Positions 23,301 through 36,046 of a DNA stretch of 64,000 bases are shown piece by piece (position 1 is the first letter of the stretch; each line of letters begins with the position of its first letter). Below the pieces are notes generated by a model, which did not search any database, was not told the DNA's origin, and saw only the letters and a list, made by a program, of their open reading frames with translations. The stretch comes from Valencia hispanica. Its lineage: Eukaryota > Chordata > Actinopteri > Cyprinodontiformes > Valenciidae. The DNA is taken from contig OY747702.1 in the NCBI GenBank assembly GCA_963556495.2, positions 55,221,786 to 55,285,785 of the forward strand, read 5' to 3'. A program made the translations under genes and the position numbers.

Positions 23301-23634
23301 CCATAATAAAAAAGACATTTAGGACATCCTATGACAGCATGCAGCATGTTCTTATCGACATGTATGATATTTAATGTCAATTTTAACACTTGAAAAAAAT
23401 CTAAGTAAAACCAATAAACAACAAAAAGGAAGAAAGGCCATAAAAATATCTGTAGAATGTGATACAAAGTGCAATTCCTGGTGAGGAATAAACTAATATC
23501 ACCCTCCTTTATCCTCAAAAAATAGCTAAACTCACACACAGGCATGGTGGACAGGATTAGAATATCATTACTCAGCCTTTTGGTGGAGGTCTGTCGTGTT
23601 TAAACCTCAGACATTTAGCTTGGTCTGGTCCTGA

Positions 23635-24035
23635 ATGTTAAGGTGAGAGTGAACACTGTGGTAAGATCCAAAGAGCTGTCTGAGACCTTCAGAAAGAATA
23701 CTGTGGCAGCTTATGAGTCTGGTGAGCGATTTTAAGAGGTTTCAAAAGAATTTAAAATAAGTCACTTCAATTTATGTGGAAGACATTCAAAACAGTTGTC
23801 AAGATTACCAGGTCTCACTGTCCAGGCAAGTTTACTCTGAAAGAAGACCTATTGCAGAATCTGGCTACCGTTAAGCTCCGGAAAATGCATGAGTTTGACT
23901 TTCATGTTAGATTTGCAAAAATGAGAACTGTTGCTCTCCCACAAAAACATGGAAGTCAGACTAAAGTTTCCTAAAGAGAACACAGAAAATCTTTGGATAG
24001 ATGGGTCTAAAACTGAATTATTTGCACACCAAAAA
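23635..24035 (+). pseudogene. Degenerate Tc1-like transposase
   Basis: Segments resembling a Tc1-type transposase can be read with interruptions: a first HTH region (SKELSETFRKNTVAAYESG), then, after stops and a deletion, WKTFKTVV followed by a segment like the linker before the catalytic core, and finally sequence like the first-Asp block (ttggatagatgggtctaaaactgaattatt). Many frame breaks are present and no TIRs are seen. An ancient relic. Confidence 0.6.
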
Positions 24036-24509
24036 AAAAAAAGTTCGAATGTAGTCAGAGAATGTAGTCAAAGACCGGGTCCTCGCCACATAGATGCTGA
24101 GTGTTGATTGGAAATAAACTGTACATGCAAGCAAGAAACATCAAGGCTGAAAGTGAGGAGCGGGGCAAAGTTTCCCCAAGCTGGTGTCAAAGAATGGGAG
24201 ACATAATGCGTCCAATCTTTTCCCCCAGCTTGAAAACACACTTTTGTTGATGCTTTTTGTTTGTTGAGAAAAACTAGCTTCATTTTGTTGTTGAAGTGCA
24301 ATTAAATCTAAACAGAAAGATTATATTTAAATTAGACATTCAAATGTTAACCTTTCTTAGTGAAGAGAGCTAAATAGGGTGTCCTAATTTAAAAACAAAA
24401 CTGTATATGTGCAACACTCAATGAAGAATGCTGGATCTCCATTTGTCACCACCTGGAAACAGTTAGCTGAGATCCCAGCGGTCAGGAGGGTAGATTTCAC
24501 ATCAATGAG

Positions 24510-24615
24510 TCTGCGAAATATTTAGGGGCCAAGTCATTTAAGGTTTTAAAGGTGAGAAAGAAGAATTTTAAATCAATACAGAATCTAAGAGAAAGCCAGA
24601 GAAGCCGGGGAGAAC
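24510..24615 (-). pseudogene. L2-type LINE C-terminal fragment
   Basis: On the minus strand the sequence translates to a decayed form of the LINE signature LHWLPV-RIDFKILLLTYKALNGLAP (seen as CIDLKFFFLTFKTLNDLAP). It is flanked by AT-rich DNA and has no adjacent RT core. Confidence 0.55.
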
Positions 24616-24700
24616 TGTTTGGATGCCTTTAAGTCCCTGCAATGAATCTTTCTACTGTGTTTTGACTTAACTGGAGGCAACAAAGAGAGTCTGTACATTG

Positions 24701-25829
24701 CTAAAATATTGCAACTTGGTTTATGTCAGCAGTTTACAAAACCGGTCCCATCTTTAATGCTGGAGTTGGAAAAAAAGAATCATAGGATAAAAATCAGATC
24801 AGACTTGAGAATTTAAGATAGGGAATACATATTATTGCCAAATTCTTGTAGTATGAACAATTTATGTTAAAAACTGCTGTTTCTTTAATTCTGGAAGTTA
24901 TTAGCTGTGGTTTATTTTGATTTAAAAAAAAAAAGGTCTTGTTTCTACATAACCTACAAACTCAAAATGTGTCTTGCTCACTAGAATACACTGAAAGATG
25001 TGTCTATATCCATTTTGGAGCCCCATCATAACTGCACATTTCTATGATGCTTCATTGTATGAAATTCTCTCAGAAGCTGAAAATGGGCAGACCACAAAAA
25101 TACTTTGCCACTCTATACTGGGTTAGGGTTTTAACTTTTGCACTTCTTATTTTTATTTTACATCACCGTTAAGTTCTTTTTCATCTTTCCCCAAATAAGA
25201 AATGTCTGATTGACTTCATGAACGAGCCTAAGTTGCAGCTGGTTTTGACCTTTGCTCCTGCATGAGGATTTCTGACTGTTTCACCAAACTCAGTTTGCTG
25301 GGATTTCTTTCTATAGCAGACACAGTCGAGGCTCGTAGGATTAGGTTACACTGCTACACTTCAAAAGATCCTTTAAAAGTGTACAACTTGAAGTAGTTAA
25401 AAAGAAGGCTTTGTTATCGTCTCTGGACCTTTTTACAACCAAAAATATTTCAAGTAAACCTAATTAGTCTTTTCAGGGTACCAAGAATGTAGCTGTTTAC
25501 TTTTTCACATTTATTTTTCAAGATAAGGAAATTGTTTTAGAAATCATCAGCAAATGTTGCAACTTCATCAAACTGGGATGCTTTTTTTTAAAGTTTTGAC
25601 TTTGTAAAATTAAGAGCTATAAAGGTTTCCTCTAGAATCAAATACATTCAATAAAGTCCTGGTTTTACACAATTTGAAGATGCTTCAATGTTAAAGAGAG
25701 CAACAACTAGCCACTAAAGAACTGATTGGAGTTGTTGTTCTGTTTATTTTTTATTCAAAAAAAGATAAGCTGGTATAGCAACTGACCGGATGGATGGGTG
25801 GATTATAAAAGAAAAAAAAAACTCTTGAA
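24701..25829. other. Intergenic, AT-rich
   Basis: Only a short GGAT-tailed retroposon remnant near 25770-25805 is suspected. Confidence 0.35.
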
Positions 25830-26545
<716 letters not shown>

Positions 26546-28639
26546 AATCTCACAATTCCCCATATTTCTGGTGGTTTCAGAACTATTACTTCAGCTACAA
26601 AATTTTGATTAGCGCATTTCTATTTCTATTCTGATCAAAACAGTGAACAAAGCATATCTTTTTCAAGGCGATGTCAGTTTGAAAGGGAGGACTGTATTAA
26701 GACAGATTTATGTGCCAAAAACAGGAACAAAAGGTCTTTTTCTTTTAATAGTCAATATTTTACAAAATATTTGTTTAAACAACTCCCCAATCAATTTTGA
26801 CACACAAAGGCCTTATAGGAGGTAAACTAAGGTTATATATATGAAATACCTGCTGATTCTTAGTGTTCGGGCTATCCTCAGCACCTTTTGTAAGCGCTGC
26901 GGTCGTCCACTGAGGTTTACCTTCATTATCCTGCAGACTTTCTAACGATCAACACACAGGCAGCACCGTTCACTGCTTAATTTACCCCTGGTGTTTACCT
27001 TCACAGGCTCAGCCACCTTCTCTGTATCATCTACTGTCTCCCACAATGCCTTTTTTTCTTGCAGGCTTTGTGTAATCGGCATCATCCCAAAGACGATCAA
27101 TAGTGCTTCAGAATTACAGTTCTGTGCTGGACGCTATTTCCAGGTGTTGTGCTGGTTTGCTAGGCATGAGACTTACCAGGAGCCAGGGGAGACATGGGGA
27201 TGGATATCTCTTGGAATTAAAGCCAAAAGCTTCTTTCAAACTTAGTCCAGAATTGATGCTTCGGACGGGTCAACAAATGCATTTATGTCGTGTTAAAAGT
27301 GGCTCCAGTTCGTCTCATTTCGAGACTTTTCCCGAGAAGCTTACAGAAACTTAGTTTCTTTTTAAAAGAGGGATTGAGAAGTAATGGGAGGTGGCATTGG
27401 TGAGGGACTGAGGAGGATATTATTTTCTTCAGTGAGGTTTACAGATCGGGTAAAGTCATGCTAAAATTAGAGGAAACAGACCTCCTACCAAATATGAATA
27501 CCAGAAAGATGCAAATATGCTCAACAATGTACTTACTATTCCGTATATGCTCAGAAACAAAAGGGTTCGGAAACCAGGGGAGAGTGGAAGTGAACCGCTC
27601 CCCTCGGTTCCCAAAAGCTTTAAAAAGAAAAGAGAGAAGCAGGGAGGAGAGGAGCATGGGAGACAGATAGATAGACAGGAAAGAAAACGAAGACAGAAGC
27701 CGAGATAGATAGAGAGGAAAATATCCTGGGCCTTGTTTCTTCCATGTTATTCCCAAGCAATGGCATCCTGTGTTCTTGGATGTTTCGTTGCCATGGCAAC
27801 TGTAACTTGGTGACCTCGTTATTTCTGCCTAATCCCGCTCTGAAATTATGGTTGCTCCACCCTTTTGCCTGGCTGCCCTGATAACATAATCATTGCAAAT
27901 GAGGCAGGGAGATGGAGAAGAAGAAGAGAAGAGAGAAGAAGAGAAAAAAAAACATATTTGTCGTAAAATTATTTTATTTCTCTAAGATCACCGTAAACTA
28001 CATATAGAGCTGTAAAACTAGAGTTGTTGTCCCCTATGTCCCCATGATAAAGGCTGAGTAACTAAAATATACACTTAGCAAAGCATCCCAGTGAAAAGTT
28101 GATTAACTATATCAATTTCAGATCAATTATGAGCTGATTGTTGTGAAAACTGATTCAGCCGAACAGAACATGTCAAAGTTTGGATCCAAACACGCACCTA
28201 AAGAGCCTGAATTATTGATTTTGATGTTTGATTAGATCCATTATTGGACAGGGCAGAAGATGCACTTTGAAAAATTTATGCCTTTTCTTTCCTTTTGAGA
28301 TAAACACACAACCTACTAAACCCTCAGTCATGCCTTACTCAATAATTTACAGAATTTGCATATTATTATTGGTGTATCTCATTACTGCAGCCCAGGACAC
28401 ACTTATATATTCAAAACTTTTATTAGCTGGATATTCTGTTGCATAAATTAACATGGGTAATGTAGAATGAGGACTGTTCTAAAACGATTCAAAGAAAGGC
28501 CTGATTTAAAAGCATAAAGAGGGAAAATGGCTGTGCTCGAAATGACAAGAGTCTCCAACAGCTGAAGTTTAGCATTTGTGACTAATAAATATAAGAAATA
28601 AATTTTTACTGGTTAACCATTGTAAAATATACAATGCAA
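26546..28639. other. Intergenic, candidate regulatory DNA around 27780-27910
   Basis: No gene. 27770-27910 is mixed-composition DNA holding a palindromic X-box and a TTGCAAAT motif, and is followed by a purine-rich run (27905-27950). Confidence 0.35.
27787..27800. promoter_or_regulatory. Palindromic X-box (RFX-type) motif
   Basis: GTTGCCATGGCAAC is a perfect 14-bp palindrome and matches the consensus bound by RFX factors, GTNRCC-spacer-RGYAAC. Function here is inference; it lies in intergenic DNA without a nearby start exon. Confidence 0.5.
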
Positions 28640-28798
28640 TAATTGTATTAATAAATTACCTGTACTCCATGCATAAAGTTGAAGATGTCTGCACATTTGC
28701 ACCGAGTGGTCAGAGGTGTGAATACTAATCTGTCAAAATGACTATCACCGTTTAAAAATAACGATCAAATACGAAAAATATTCAGTTAACGCGACCCC
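28640..28798 (+). mobile_element. Right half of CAGAGGTC-ended hAT-like MITE, copy 2
   Basis: Matches 21750-21923 and 51340-51506: aattacctgtactccatgc, gcacatttgcaccgagtgg, tgaatactaatctgtcaaaa. Ends gttaacgcgacccctga. The left half is missing. Confidence 0.65.
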
Positions 28799-28799
28799 T

Positions 28800-29133
<334 letters not shown>

Positions 29134-29189
29134 ATAATGACTGTTCTATTTGCCAGTCCGTTGTTTCTCTCTTGTATATTGGCACTAAA

Positions 29190-29727
29190 ATAAAAGTAAA
29201 GGAAAGTAGAGCACATCACCCCAGTTCTAAAGTCCTTACACTGGCTCCCTGTAGCTCAGAGAATAGACTTCAAAATAATTTTACTAGTTTATAAATCATT
29301 GAATGGCTTAGCACCAAGGTATTTTGAAGATCTGCTGTTACTATAGCAACCCCCCCTCTCCCAGACCAATCAGGTCCTCTAATTCCAGTCGACTCAACAT
29401 CCCTAGAATCAGAACCAAACATGGAGAAGCAGCTTTCAGTTTCTATGCTCCTCTAATCTGGAACAAACTTCCAGAAAACTGCAAAGCTGCTGAAACACTG
29501 AGTTCTTTTAAATCAGAACTAAAAACTTATCTGTTTAGAGCTGCCTTTGAGTAATGCTTTCATGTATCATATGTTTCGTGTGTGCTTCTTGCTTTATCAC
29601 TGTTTTTACTTTATATGCTTTGTCTGTGTTTTACTGCTATTTTTATTTTACCCCTTAATCATGTAAAGCACCTTGAATTACCTTGTTGTTGAAAGTGTGC
29701 TATACAAATAAAATTGCCTTGCCTGAA
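29190..29727 (+). mobile_element. LINE 3' end with CCTTG tail, 5' truncated
   Basis: Begins inside the C-terminal part of ORF2 (KVEHITPVLKSLHWLPV-type sequence), continues through IPRIRTKHGEAAFSFYAPLIWNKLPENCKAAETLSSF in pieces, and stops after LFRAAFE (29554). The 3' UTR then has 'catgtaaagcaccttgaatt', a near-polyadenylation 'caaataaaattg' and a ccttgcc tail. Related copies are at 34345, 43180, 47405, 60987 and 62088/63635. Confidence 0.8.
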
Positions 29728-29735
29728 ATGGCAAG

Positions 29736-31544
29736 TAAGGACTACATTTCTCTTGATATACAAACTTCAATGTATATCTTCTGGTTTTTAGACCTTATTT
29801 ATATTGTGAGATTGTTTAATATCTAACTCTGCTGTACAGTTATCCACAGGTTTATCCATGACGTGCTTGTGCAGCCTTAATGATGTTTGTTAGCTAAGCT
29901 TCTTTACTGTTCTGTCTGAGACCTTCACAGAATTGTTGAATTTATACTGAGATTAAATTACACACAGGAGAACTCTGTTTATTAATTAGCTACATTCTGA
30001 AGGGGTGTCAGAATAAAGGGAGTAGAATACATATGTTTGCAAAAAAAAAATCTAGTTTTTGTGTGTAAAAAATGAAAACCATGTATATTTTTACTTATAT
30101 TTCTTAATTATGGACTCCTTTGGTTTAGCCTATTGCATCCACCCATTGTCTATCCTCACTGGTAATCCTTTGCAGGGTTCTGGGAGGCCTGCTGCCTATC
30201 TCCAGCTTTGCCAGTCTGTCACAGGCCTCATTTGCACAAGGATAATAAAAATGCAGTGATGGTTGTTCTTGTGATCTGACAAAATATGAAAAAGTTAAAC
30301 AAATATAAATACTTTTGCAAGGCCCTGCAAAGTGTACAGCCTAAACCTTTGGCAAATATTTTCTTTTTGTTTTTTGTAGAAAACATTCTGGATCGGTTTT
30401 AAACCATTTTGAGGTCATTGTCACTGGTTTTCTTCAGTATTTATTCCAATATGTCTATGTGTCTCATTTTCAGTTTTTGTGCAAAACAAAAAAAGGCTTT
30501 GAGGCAACTGAAGAGCGTCTGAGATGCAATAGTCCATTTAGGATGTTGGTAATTACATGAAAATGTCGAGGTCCGTCTCTACAGGTGGATTTTCTTTTTC
30601 TTTTCAACAGTGTCTCACAGTAGGCATCACCTTTTTAAAGCTCTACTCATTTGTTGTTGATAATCTCAATAATTTTCTGAGTGTATGTAACTGCATTATT
30701 AAAACACAGAAACTCAGATTAAAAAAACACCAACCTCACATTGGAGACTTAAGATATTTTTGACCCCACCAGCAACCCTTATTTTCCCTGAACTAAAACC
30801 CAGGAAGTAAATGAAAACCAGATGTATTGCTGGAATGGAAGCCGCTGAGCAGACCATGTTTGTACAAAAACTGTAGGCTTAGAAGAAAATCCAAGATTCT
30901 GATCATTTTGGACCCGTCGCTTTACATGAGGCAGCATCCTGGAAAGTCAGCAGCAGAAAACGGCCAGGAAGAGAGAAATTAAGGCATATGGACAGATGTG
31001 TGTACAATAGGAGGAGGGAAGAAGTGTGTGGATAATCCGCCCTGAGAGAGATGACTGCCTGCGTCCCAAGAGGCTTATCTTGGTTGGATCCTATTGCTTC
31101 TATGGAAACTCTCCGTTCGGTCACATCGTTTGTCCAGTGTATCGTAAAAACCACATGCACACACAAATGCACCCTCCCACCCCCAGTGACCTCGATTTGA
31201 CTGCTAGCCTGACATATCTGCCCACTCTGACTCTGTTGGACCTTCTGGCTGTTGGAAATTAGAAACATGTTCACTTTTGTATAAATTCACAACGTAGAAG
31301 GAACATGAGAAGAAACAGCAGTCGAAAAATACAAAAATTAAATAAAGGAAAAAACAATTGTCACTGGAGGGTGTCACGCTTTGGCAGTTTTAGTATTGCA
31401 ACAGAAATAATAACTAGATTAGCTAACTCAGTAAATTTGATATACATTTTTGATCCTTCACAATGCATCCATTTATACCTCCTTTGTTACCAAGATAATA
31501 AAGGTTTGTGTGGCTGCCCTCACCCCCCCCCCCTCTATTTTAAA
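29736..31544. other. Intergenic
   Basis: Contains an eroded retroposon piece at ~30140-30245 ('cacccattgtctatcctc' then 'ctgcctatctccagc'). No gene seen. Confidence 0.4.
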
Positions 31545-32370
31545 TGCACATCATAACAACATGCATCAACACCATACTCGAGGGGAGGAGGATAGCTAGG
31601 CGCCTTTTGGCCATCAGGAGCTGGGTTCCGGGAGGAGGAACAGGCGGTCTGATCTGGGTCTGGGCTGCTTCGCCACTATGTGGGCTTTGGCGGTCTGCTT
31701 GTCTCCATCCTAGAGGGTAGGGGGACCACCTCCTGGGTCCGGGGGTGAGTTCCTCTGGTGGGGTATAGGTACCTGGACCTGGGAGTATAAAGTGTGTATG
31801 GGGAGTATGAGTGAGTGTACAGCGTACTTTCTTGTGTCTTGGTGTGCAGCTTAGAGTGTATGTGTGTAAGAGGGAGGGAACGTATTACTGTGTGTGTGTT
31901 CCTGTGTATGTCAGGTTGGGTCCATTGACCACCCGTCCACTGGGGTTATTGGTGTTGTACCCCAAAGTGGGGCAGGGGGGAGCATTGGGATGTCGGAGAT
32001 CGGCTGGCCGTGGCGGTGACCCCTGTGGGGTCCCTGCTGGGGGATGTGGCGCCCTCGGGTCTCTGGGCTCGTTGCTGGATCCACCCTGGCGTAGCCGGTT
32101 GCCGCGGAGCCCGTGGGCTCGTCGCTGCAGCCCCTGCATTGTAGCTCCTGGATGTTCCCCCGGGGCTCTCCTCTGCTCCTCTCTTGGGGGGTGCGGTCAG
32201 CCCTGCATTGATCTGCCTGGGGCTCCTGTGCTCTGGGGGTCCTTTGGATGTCTATGTCTCCGATCTCCTTCGTTTGTGCGTCAATTCCTGGGAGGCAAAT
32301 CGATGGCTCCTCACACCAGCTATTGAACACTTGTAGCATTTGTATGGAGAAACCTTATTTGCACCAGGAT
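31545..32370 (+). repeat. GC-rich (G-rich) interspersed repeat, unclassified
   Basis: A sharply GC-richer block, with tgtgtgtg-rich and 'ggggtccctgctgggggatg'-type text. It is open over 171 codons (31811-32326), but the reading frame is driven by composition. Probably UTR of the retroelement whose 3' end is at 32725-33165, though this is inference. Confidence 0.45.
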
Positions 32371-32372
32371 GG

Positions 32373-32436
<64 letters not shown>
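32373..32436. repeat. Compound (TC)n(AC)n microsatellite
   Basis: tctctc for ~26 bp then acacac for ~38 bp. Confidence 0.97.
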
Positions 32437-32439
<3 letters not shown>

Positions 32440-32720
32440 TTACTATCCTTGTGTTGACATTGTGTTGACTTCCATTGATTTTACTATGCCTAACCCAGAC
32501 ACTTTCCCTAAACCTAACCATTAGTGATACATGCCTAACCCTAACCTTAACCTAAACCTGATTCACACCATACCTCTAAACCTAACTAGTAGAGTTTAAT
32601 AGCTAGTTAAACATTGTGAGGACCAGGCAAAATGTCCTCACAACTACAAATGTCCACACAAGGGTGGTGGCCTGTCAAAGGTTGGTCCTCACAAGTACAG
32701 CTATACATGTACACACACAC
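32437..32720 (+). repeat. CCTAACC-rich dispersed repeat
   Basis: 'ttactatccttgtgttgaca', then degenerate cctaaccctaacc units (~32489-32590), then 'gtgaggaccaggcaaaatgt' and 'ggtcctcacaag', flanked by CA repeats on both sides. This layout is a familiar dispersed repeat in fish genomes rather than a true telomeric array. Confidence 0.7.
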
Positions 32721-32724
32721 ACAC

Positions 32725-33165
32725 ACAGCGGTGACGCTGTTATTGTATTGATATATCTATTTGTGGGTTGTGGTTGAGTAGTTCTCAGTTTGTGTTGTTT
32801 TGTCGTTGTTTTTTTTCCCCACTCTCCCTGCTGTCCTGTGGGTGTGGAGGTGGACTGGGATGTTTTCTTGTGTTTTTTTTGTTCCCCTTCCTCTCTTGTA
32901 TCTTCAACTTATCCTCTCCCTCTTAGCTTTTTTTCCTACCTCTCTTCAACTTTTTTCTTTATTCCCCTTCATTTTCCATCTCCATGTCCACAACATCAGA
33001 AAAAAAACCACAACAATTTCTAATAAAGATTTCTTACACATATTTATCATGGGGAGTATAGCAAAAGCCGTGGTGCTCCACTTGTGAAAGTACATCTGTT
33101 GGGCTTCTACCTGGTACTCAGACAACAATTCTGAGCGCCACACTGACAGACAGGACACATAAAAA
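32725..33165 (+). mobile_element. Retroelement 3' end, copy 1 (family A)
   Basis: Inverse of 40266-40640: shared 'gtggttgagtagttctcagt', 'catgtccacaacatcag', and 'tatagcaaaagc', and ends with 'gacaggacacataaaaaata'. The A-rich terminus suggests a retrotransposon copied from RNA. No ORF is recognised. Confidence 0.65.
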
Positions 33166-33284
33166 ATAAAAAAAGATAACAGAGGTTTTTATTCGGATTT
33201 ATGTCAGGAATGGAAATCTGCACCCAAAGCTTTTCATAAAATAAACTTGCTTGAAATTATTACATATTTTGCTTTGATATGTAT

Positions 33285-33645
33285 AATGTGCTTGCAGGAG
33301 GATACAAAAGGAACATGCTTATGTCCTTTTGTTGCAAGTCCCGAGGTGGCCGTGCTTTTTCAGTGTGTGCCCCTGCACTTTGGAACCAACCACTTCTTGA
33401 AATCAGACTATCTCCATCCCTAACGACCTTTAAGTCTAGTTTAAAAACCTATTTTTACTCCTTGGCTTTTAATTGTTCTTAATAATTTCCTTTTTTTCTC
33501 CTTTATTCTACCATTTATTATTGCTTGGATTTGTTCTCCTATTTTTCTTTATTCATCTTGTCCTTGTGAAGAACTTTGGTTGGCCCCCAGTGCCATTGTC
33601 AAATGTGCTATAGAAATAAAGTGGTATGGTATGGTATGGTGTGTT
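33285..33645 (+). mobile_element. LINE 3' end with GGTAT tail
   Basis: Encodes the C-terminal end of an L2/CR1-type ORF2 (SRGGRAFSVCAPALWNQ, then LTTFKSSLKTYFYSLAFN, stop near 33480). The UTR follows with 'ctatagaaataaagtggtat' and a (GGTAT)n tail at ~33620-33641. The tail differs from the CCTTG family. Confidence 0.75.
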
Positions 33646-34059
33646 ACGATACATTGATGTTGCTACTTGTGTTTCATGGTTTTGAGTTTGTTTTGAACTT
33701 TTGTTTCACTAATTAGTCGTCAGGTTTCTCTCTGTCACTTCCACTACTATATTTAAGCTCTGGTTTACCTTGCTCTCCACTGGCTCCTTCCGTGATATTG
33801 CTCTGGTCTCCCTGTGTTTTTCCTCAGTTTTTCCTAAAGCCTGTATTAATTTGTAATTTGCTTCCTTTTCTTCTATTGAAGACTAATCTCTTATGCATAG
33901 ATCTCTTTGTTTGGGTCCTCCTTAAACAAACCAAACCTGATAATTTATTGAAAACATGAAGCACAGCCAGGTAAAAAAACAAAACAAAATGTTGGTGTCT
34001 GCAGTTAAACTTTGAAAACACATCAATTTGCTTTTTGATTTATGTCTCTGTATGCAAGG

Positions 34060-34310
34060 TTGGGCAACGGCAGTAGAAGGTTCAGGAGAGAAACTCAAAT
34101 ATCCCAGCGACCCATCCTACGTCCTCTTGGAGGGGGATCCAGAGAAATTCCTTTGCCAGATATACAGTCCCTCCAGCAAGTACTCCCTCATGACTTCCTT
34201 CCGTTGGATATGCCCAAAATTGTTTTTGAGATATGTACCTGAACCTCCTCACTTGCTTGTTTACCCTTCATTCAAGCCAGAGTCCCAACAACATCAGAAG
34301 GCAATCTTAA
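34060..34310 (+). repeat. Eroded fish retroposon segment
   Basis: 'gggggatccagagaaattcc' then 'acagtccctccagca' and 'tggatatgcccaaaa' resemble a very common fish repeat (the '...tggacatgcccggaa...' segment). 33650-33950 just upstream is also repeat-like but unassigned. Confidence 0.45.
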
Positions 34311-34344
34311 AGTAATTTATGTAGATCAAGTAGGTGTTCAACTG

Positions 34345-35515
34345 TGGGGTACTGTTGGATCTCCGTAAGGAATTTGACTGTGTTGGTCATGATATATTAC
34401 TGAAATGAGAAATCCCTTGTGGGATACCTCAAGGTTCCATTTTGGGGCCCCTCTTATATATTAACTACATCCTCCTGCTAGCTCAGATTAACAAGTAATA
34501 GATTGATTACCATTGTTATAAAGATGATACACAGCTCTATGTTACAATGTCACCAGGTGACTATGAACCCATTCAAGCCCTGAGCAAATGCATAGAACAA
34601 ATCAATGGCTAGATGTGCCATAATTTTCTCCAGCTGAACAGAAACAAAACTGAAGTAATTACTTTTGGACCTAAAGAGGAATGATCAAGAGTAGACCTAT
34701 AGCTTCAGTTAATATACCTAGAAACTATTAATCAGGCCCAAAATCTGTGTGTTGTAATGGACTTAGACCTGAACCTCCAGGGTCACATAAAGACCATTAC
34801 AAAGTCGGCCTTCCAACACCTGAAGAACATTTCTGGGATTAAAGGACTGATCTCCGAACAAGATCTAGAGAAACTCATCCATGAGTTTATCTTTAGTCTG
34901 ATTGATTACTGCAATAGTATCTTCACAAGTCTGCCTAAAAAGTCAATCAGACAGCTGCAGCTGATCCAGAACGCTGCTGCTCGTGTTCCTCACTAGAACC
35001 AGGAAAGTAGAGCACATCACCCCAGTTCTAAAGTATTTAGACTGGCTCCCTGTAACTCAGAGAATAGACTTCAAAATACTTTTACTTGTTTATAAATCAT
35101 TGAATGGCTTAGCACCAAAATACATTCAGGATCTGTTTTTGTATCAACCTTCAAGATCACTCAGATCTTCTGTTTCAAGTCTACTCTGCATCCCTAGAGA
35201 CAGAACCAAACATGGAGAAGCAGCATTCAGTTGTTATGCTGCTCTAATCTGGATCAAACTTCCAGAAAACAGCAAAACTGCTAAAACACCAAGTTCCTTC
35301 AAATCAAAACAAAAAAATCAATTTGTTTAGAGCTGCCTTCTACTAATAATAACTGGAACATCATAAACTGTAGTGATTTCTAATCTGTCATAGTTTATCT
35401 TAGTTACTGAAATGTTCTTTTTTTTTGTTGCTTGTTCTATTTTCCTTCTAATCATGTAAAACACTTTGAATTGCCCTGTTGCAGAAAATGTGCTGTACAA
35501 ATAAAACTGCCTTGC
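34345..35515 (+). mobile_element. LINE (L2/CR1-like) with decayed RT and CCTTG-type 3' end
   Basis: Motif A is recognisable (LRKEFDCVGHDILL), then after a deletion motif B (CGIPQGSILGPLLY), then motif C altered to CYKDDTQLY (Ala to Lys in YADD), then LNRNKTEVITFGPK with stops. 34757-34996 is a clean C-terminal piece (EKLIHEFIFSLIDYCNSIF, IQNAAARV). 34983-35330 continues in another frame (VEHITPVLKYLDWLPV, FKILLLVYKSLNGLAPKYI). Several stops and frameshifts are present. The tail is 'caaataaaactgccttgcc'. Confidence 0.85.
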
Positions 35516-35518
35516 CAT

Positions 35519-36044
35519 AACATCTTCTTCAACTGATTTTCTGTGGCTTGTGGCAAACAACAGTCTTCCATGAAAACCAGATTTGTGGAGTTCATGACCA
35601 AGAGTTGTGGTCAGATTCTCCCATGTTAGCTGTGGATCTTCCAGAGTTACCCTGGACCTTTTGCCTACTCTTTTGACTCATGTTCTCCTGTCAGTATAGG
35701 TGCATGCCCATGTCTTGGTCAGGTTAAAGAACAGCTGGGATTAAATTACACCAAGAACTTTTTGTTACCAAAATTGGCAAGAAATTATCTTCAGATATTA
35801 AAATGTAATCAAATTTTGCATAAACCATTTAAACTGACCTCCTGGCAAAATATAAAATCGAAAACATTTAAAATAGTGCAAAATATCATCATTCTTTAGG
35901 AGAGGCTCCAAAAAATACATAATCACAAGGTTTTCTTAAGTAGAGATCAATAATACATTTTGCGAACGACTGTACATTTTCTTTCGAAGTTTAAATGCAT
36001 ATTGCATGCACAAATTACATCAGATGTATACATTTGCGTAAACA
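35519..36044. other. Intergenic
   Basis: AT-rich, nothing recognised beyond the flank of the Tc1 element. Confidence 0.35.
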
Positions 36045-36046
36045 TA

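Noticed and set aside
31811..32326. 171-codon ORF in GC-rich DNA
   Set aside because: Opposite strand is equally open; the composition explains it and no domain is visible.
32489..32590. Interstitial telomere (CCTAACCCTAACC)
   Set aside because: Units are irregular and embedded in a known type of dispersed fish repeat with conserved non-telomeric flanks.
33650..33950. Possible solo LTR
   Set aside because: No TG...CA ends with target duplication could be identified; left unclassified.
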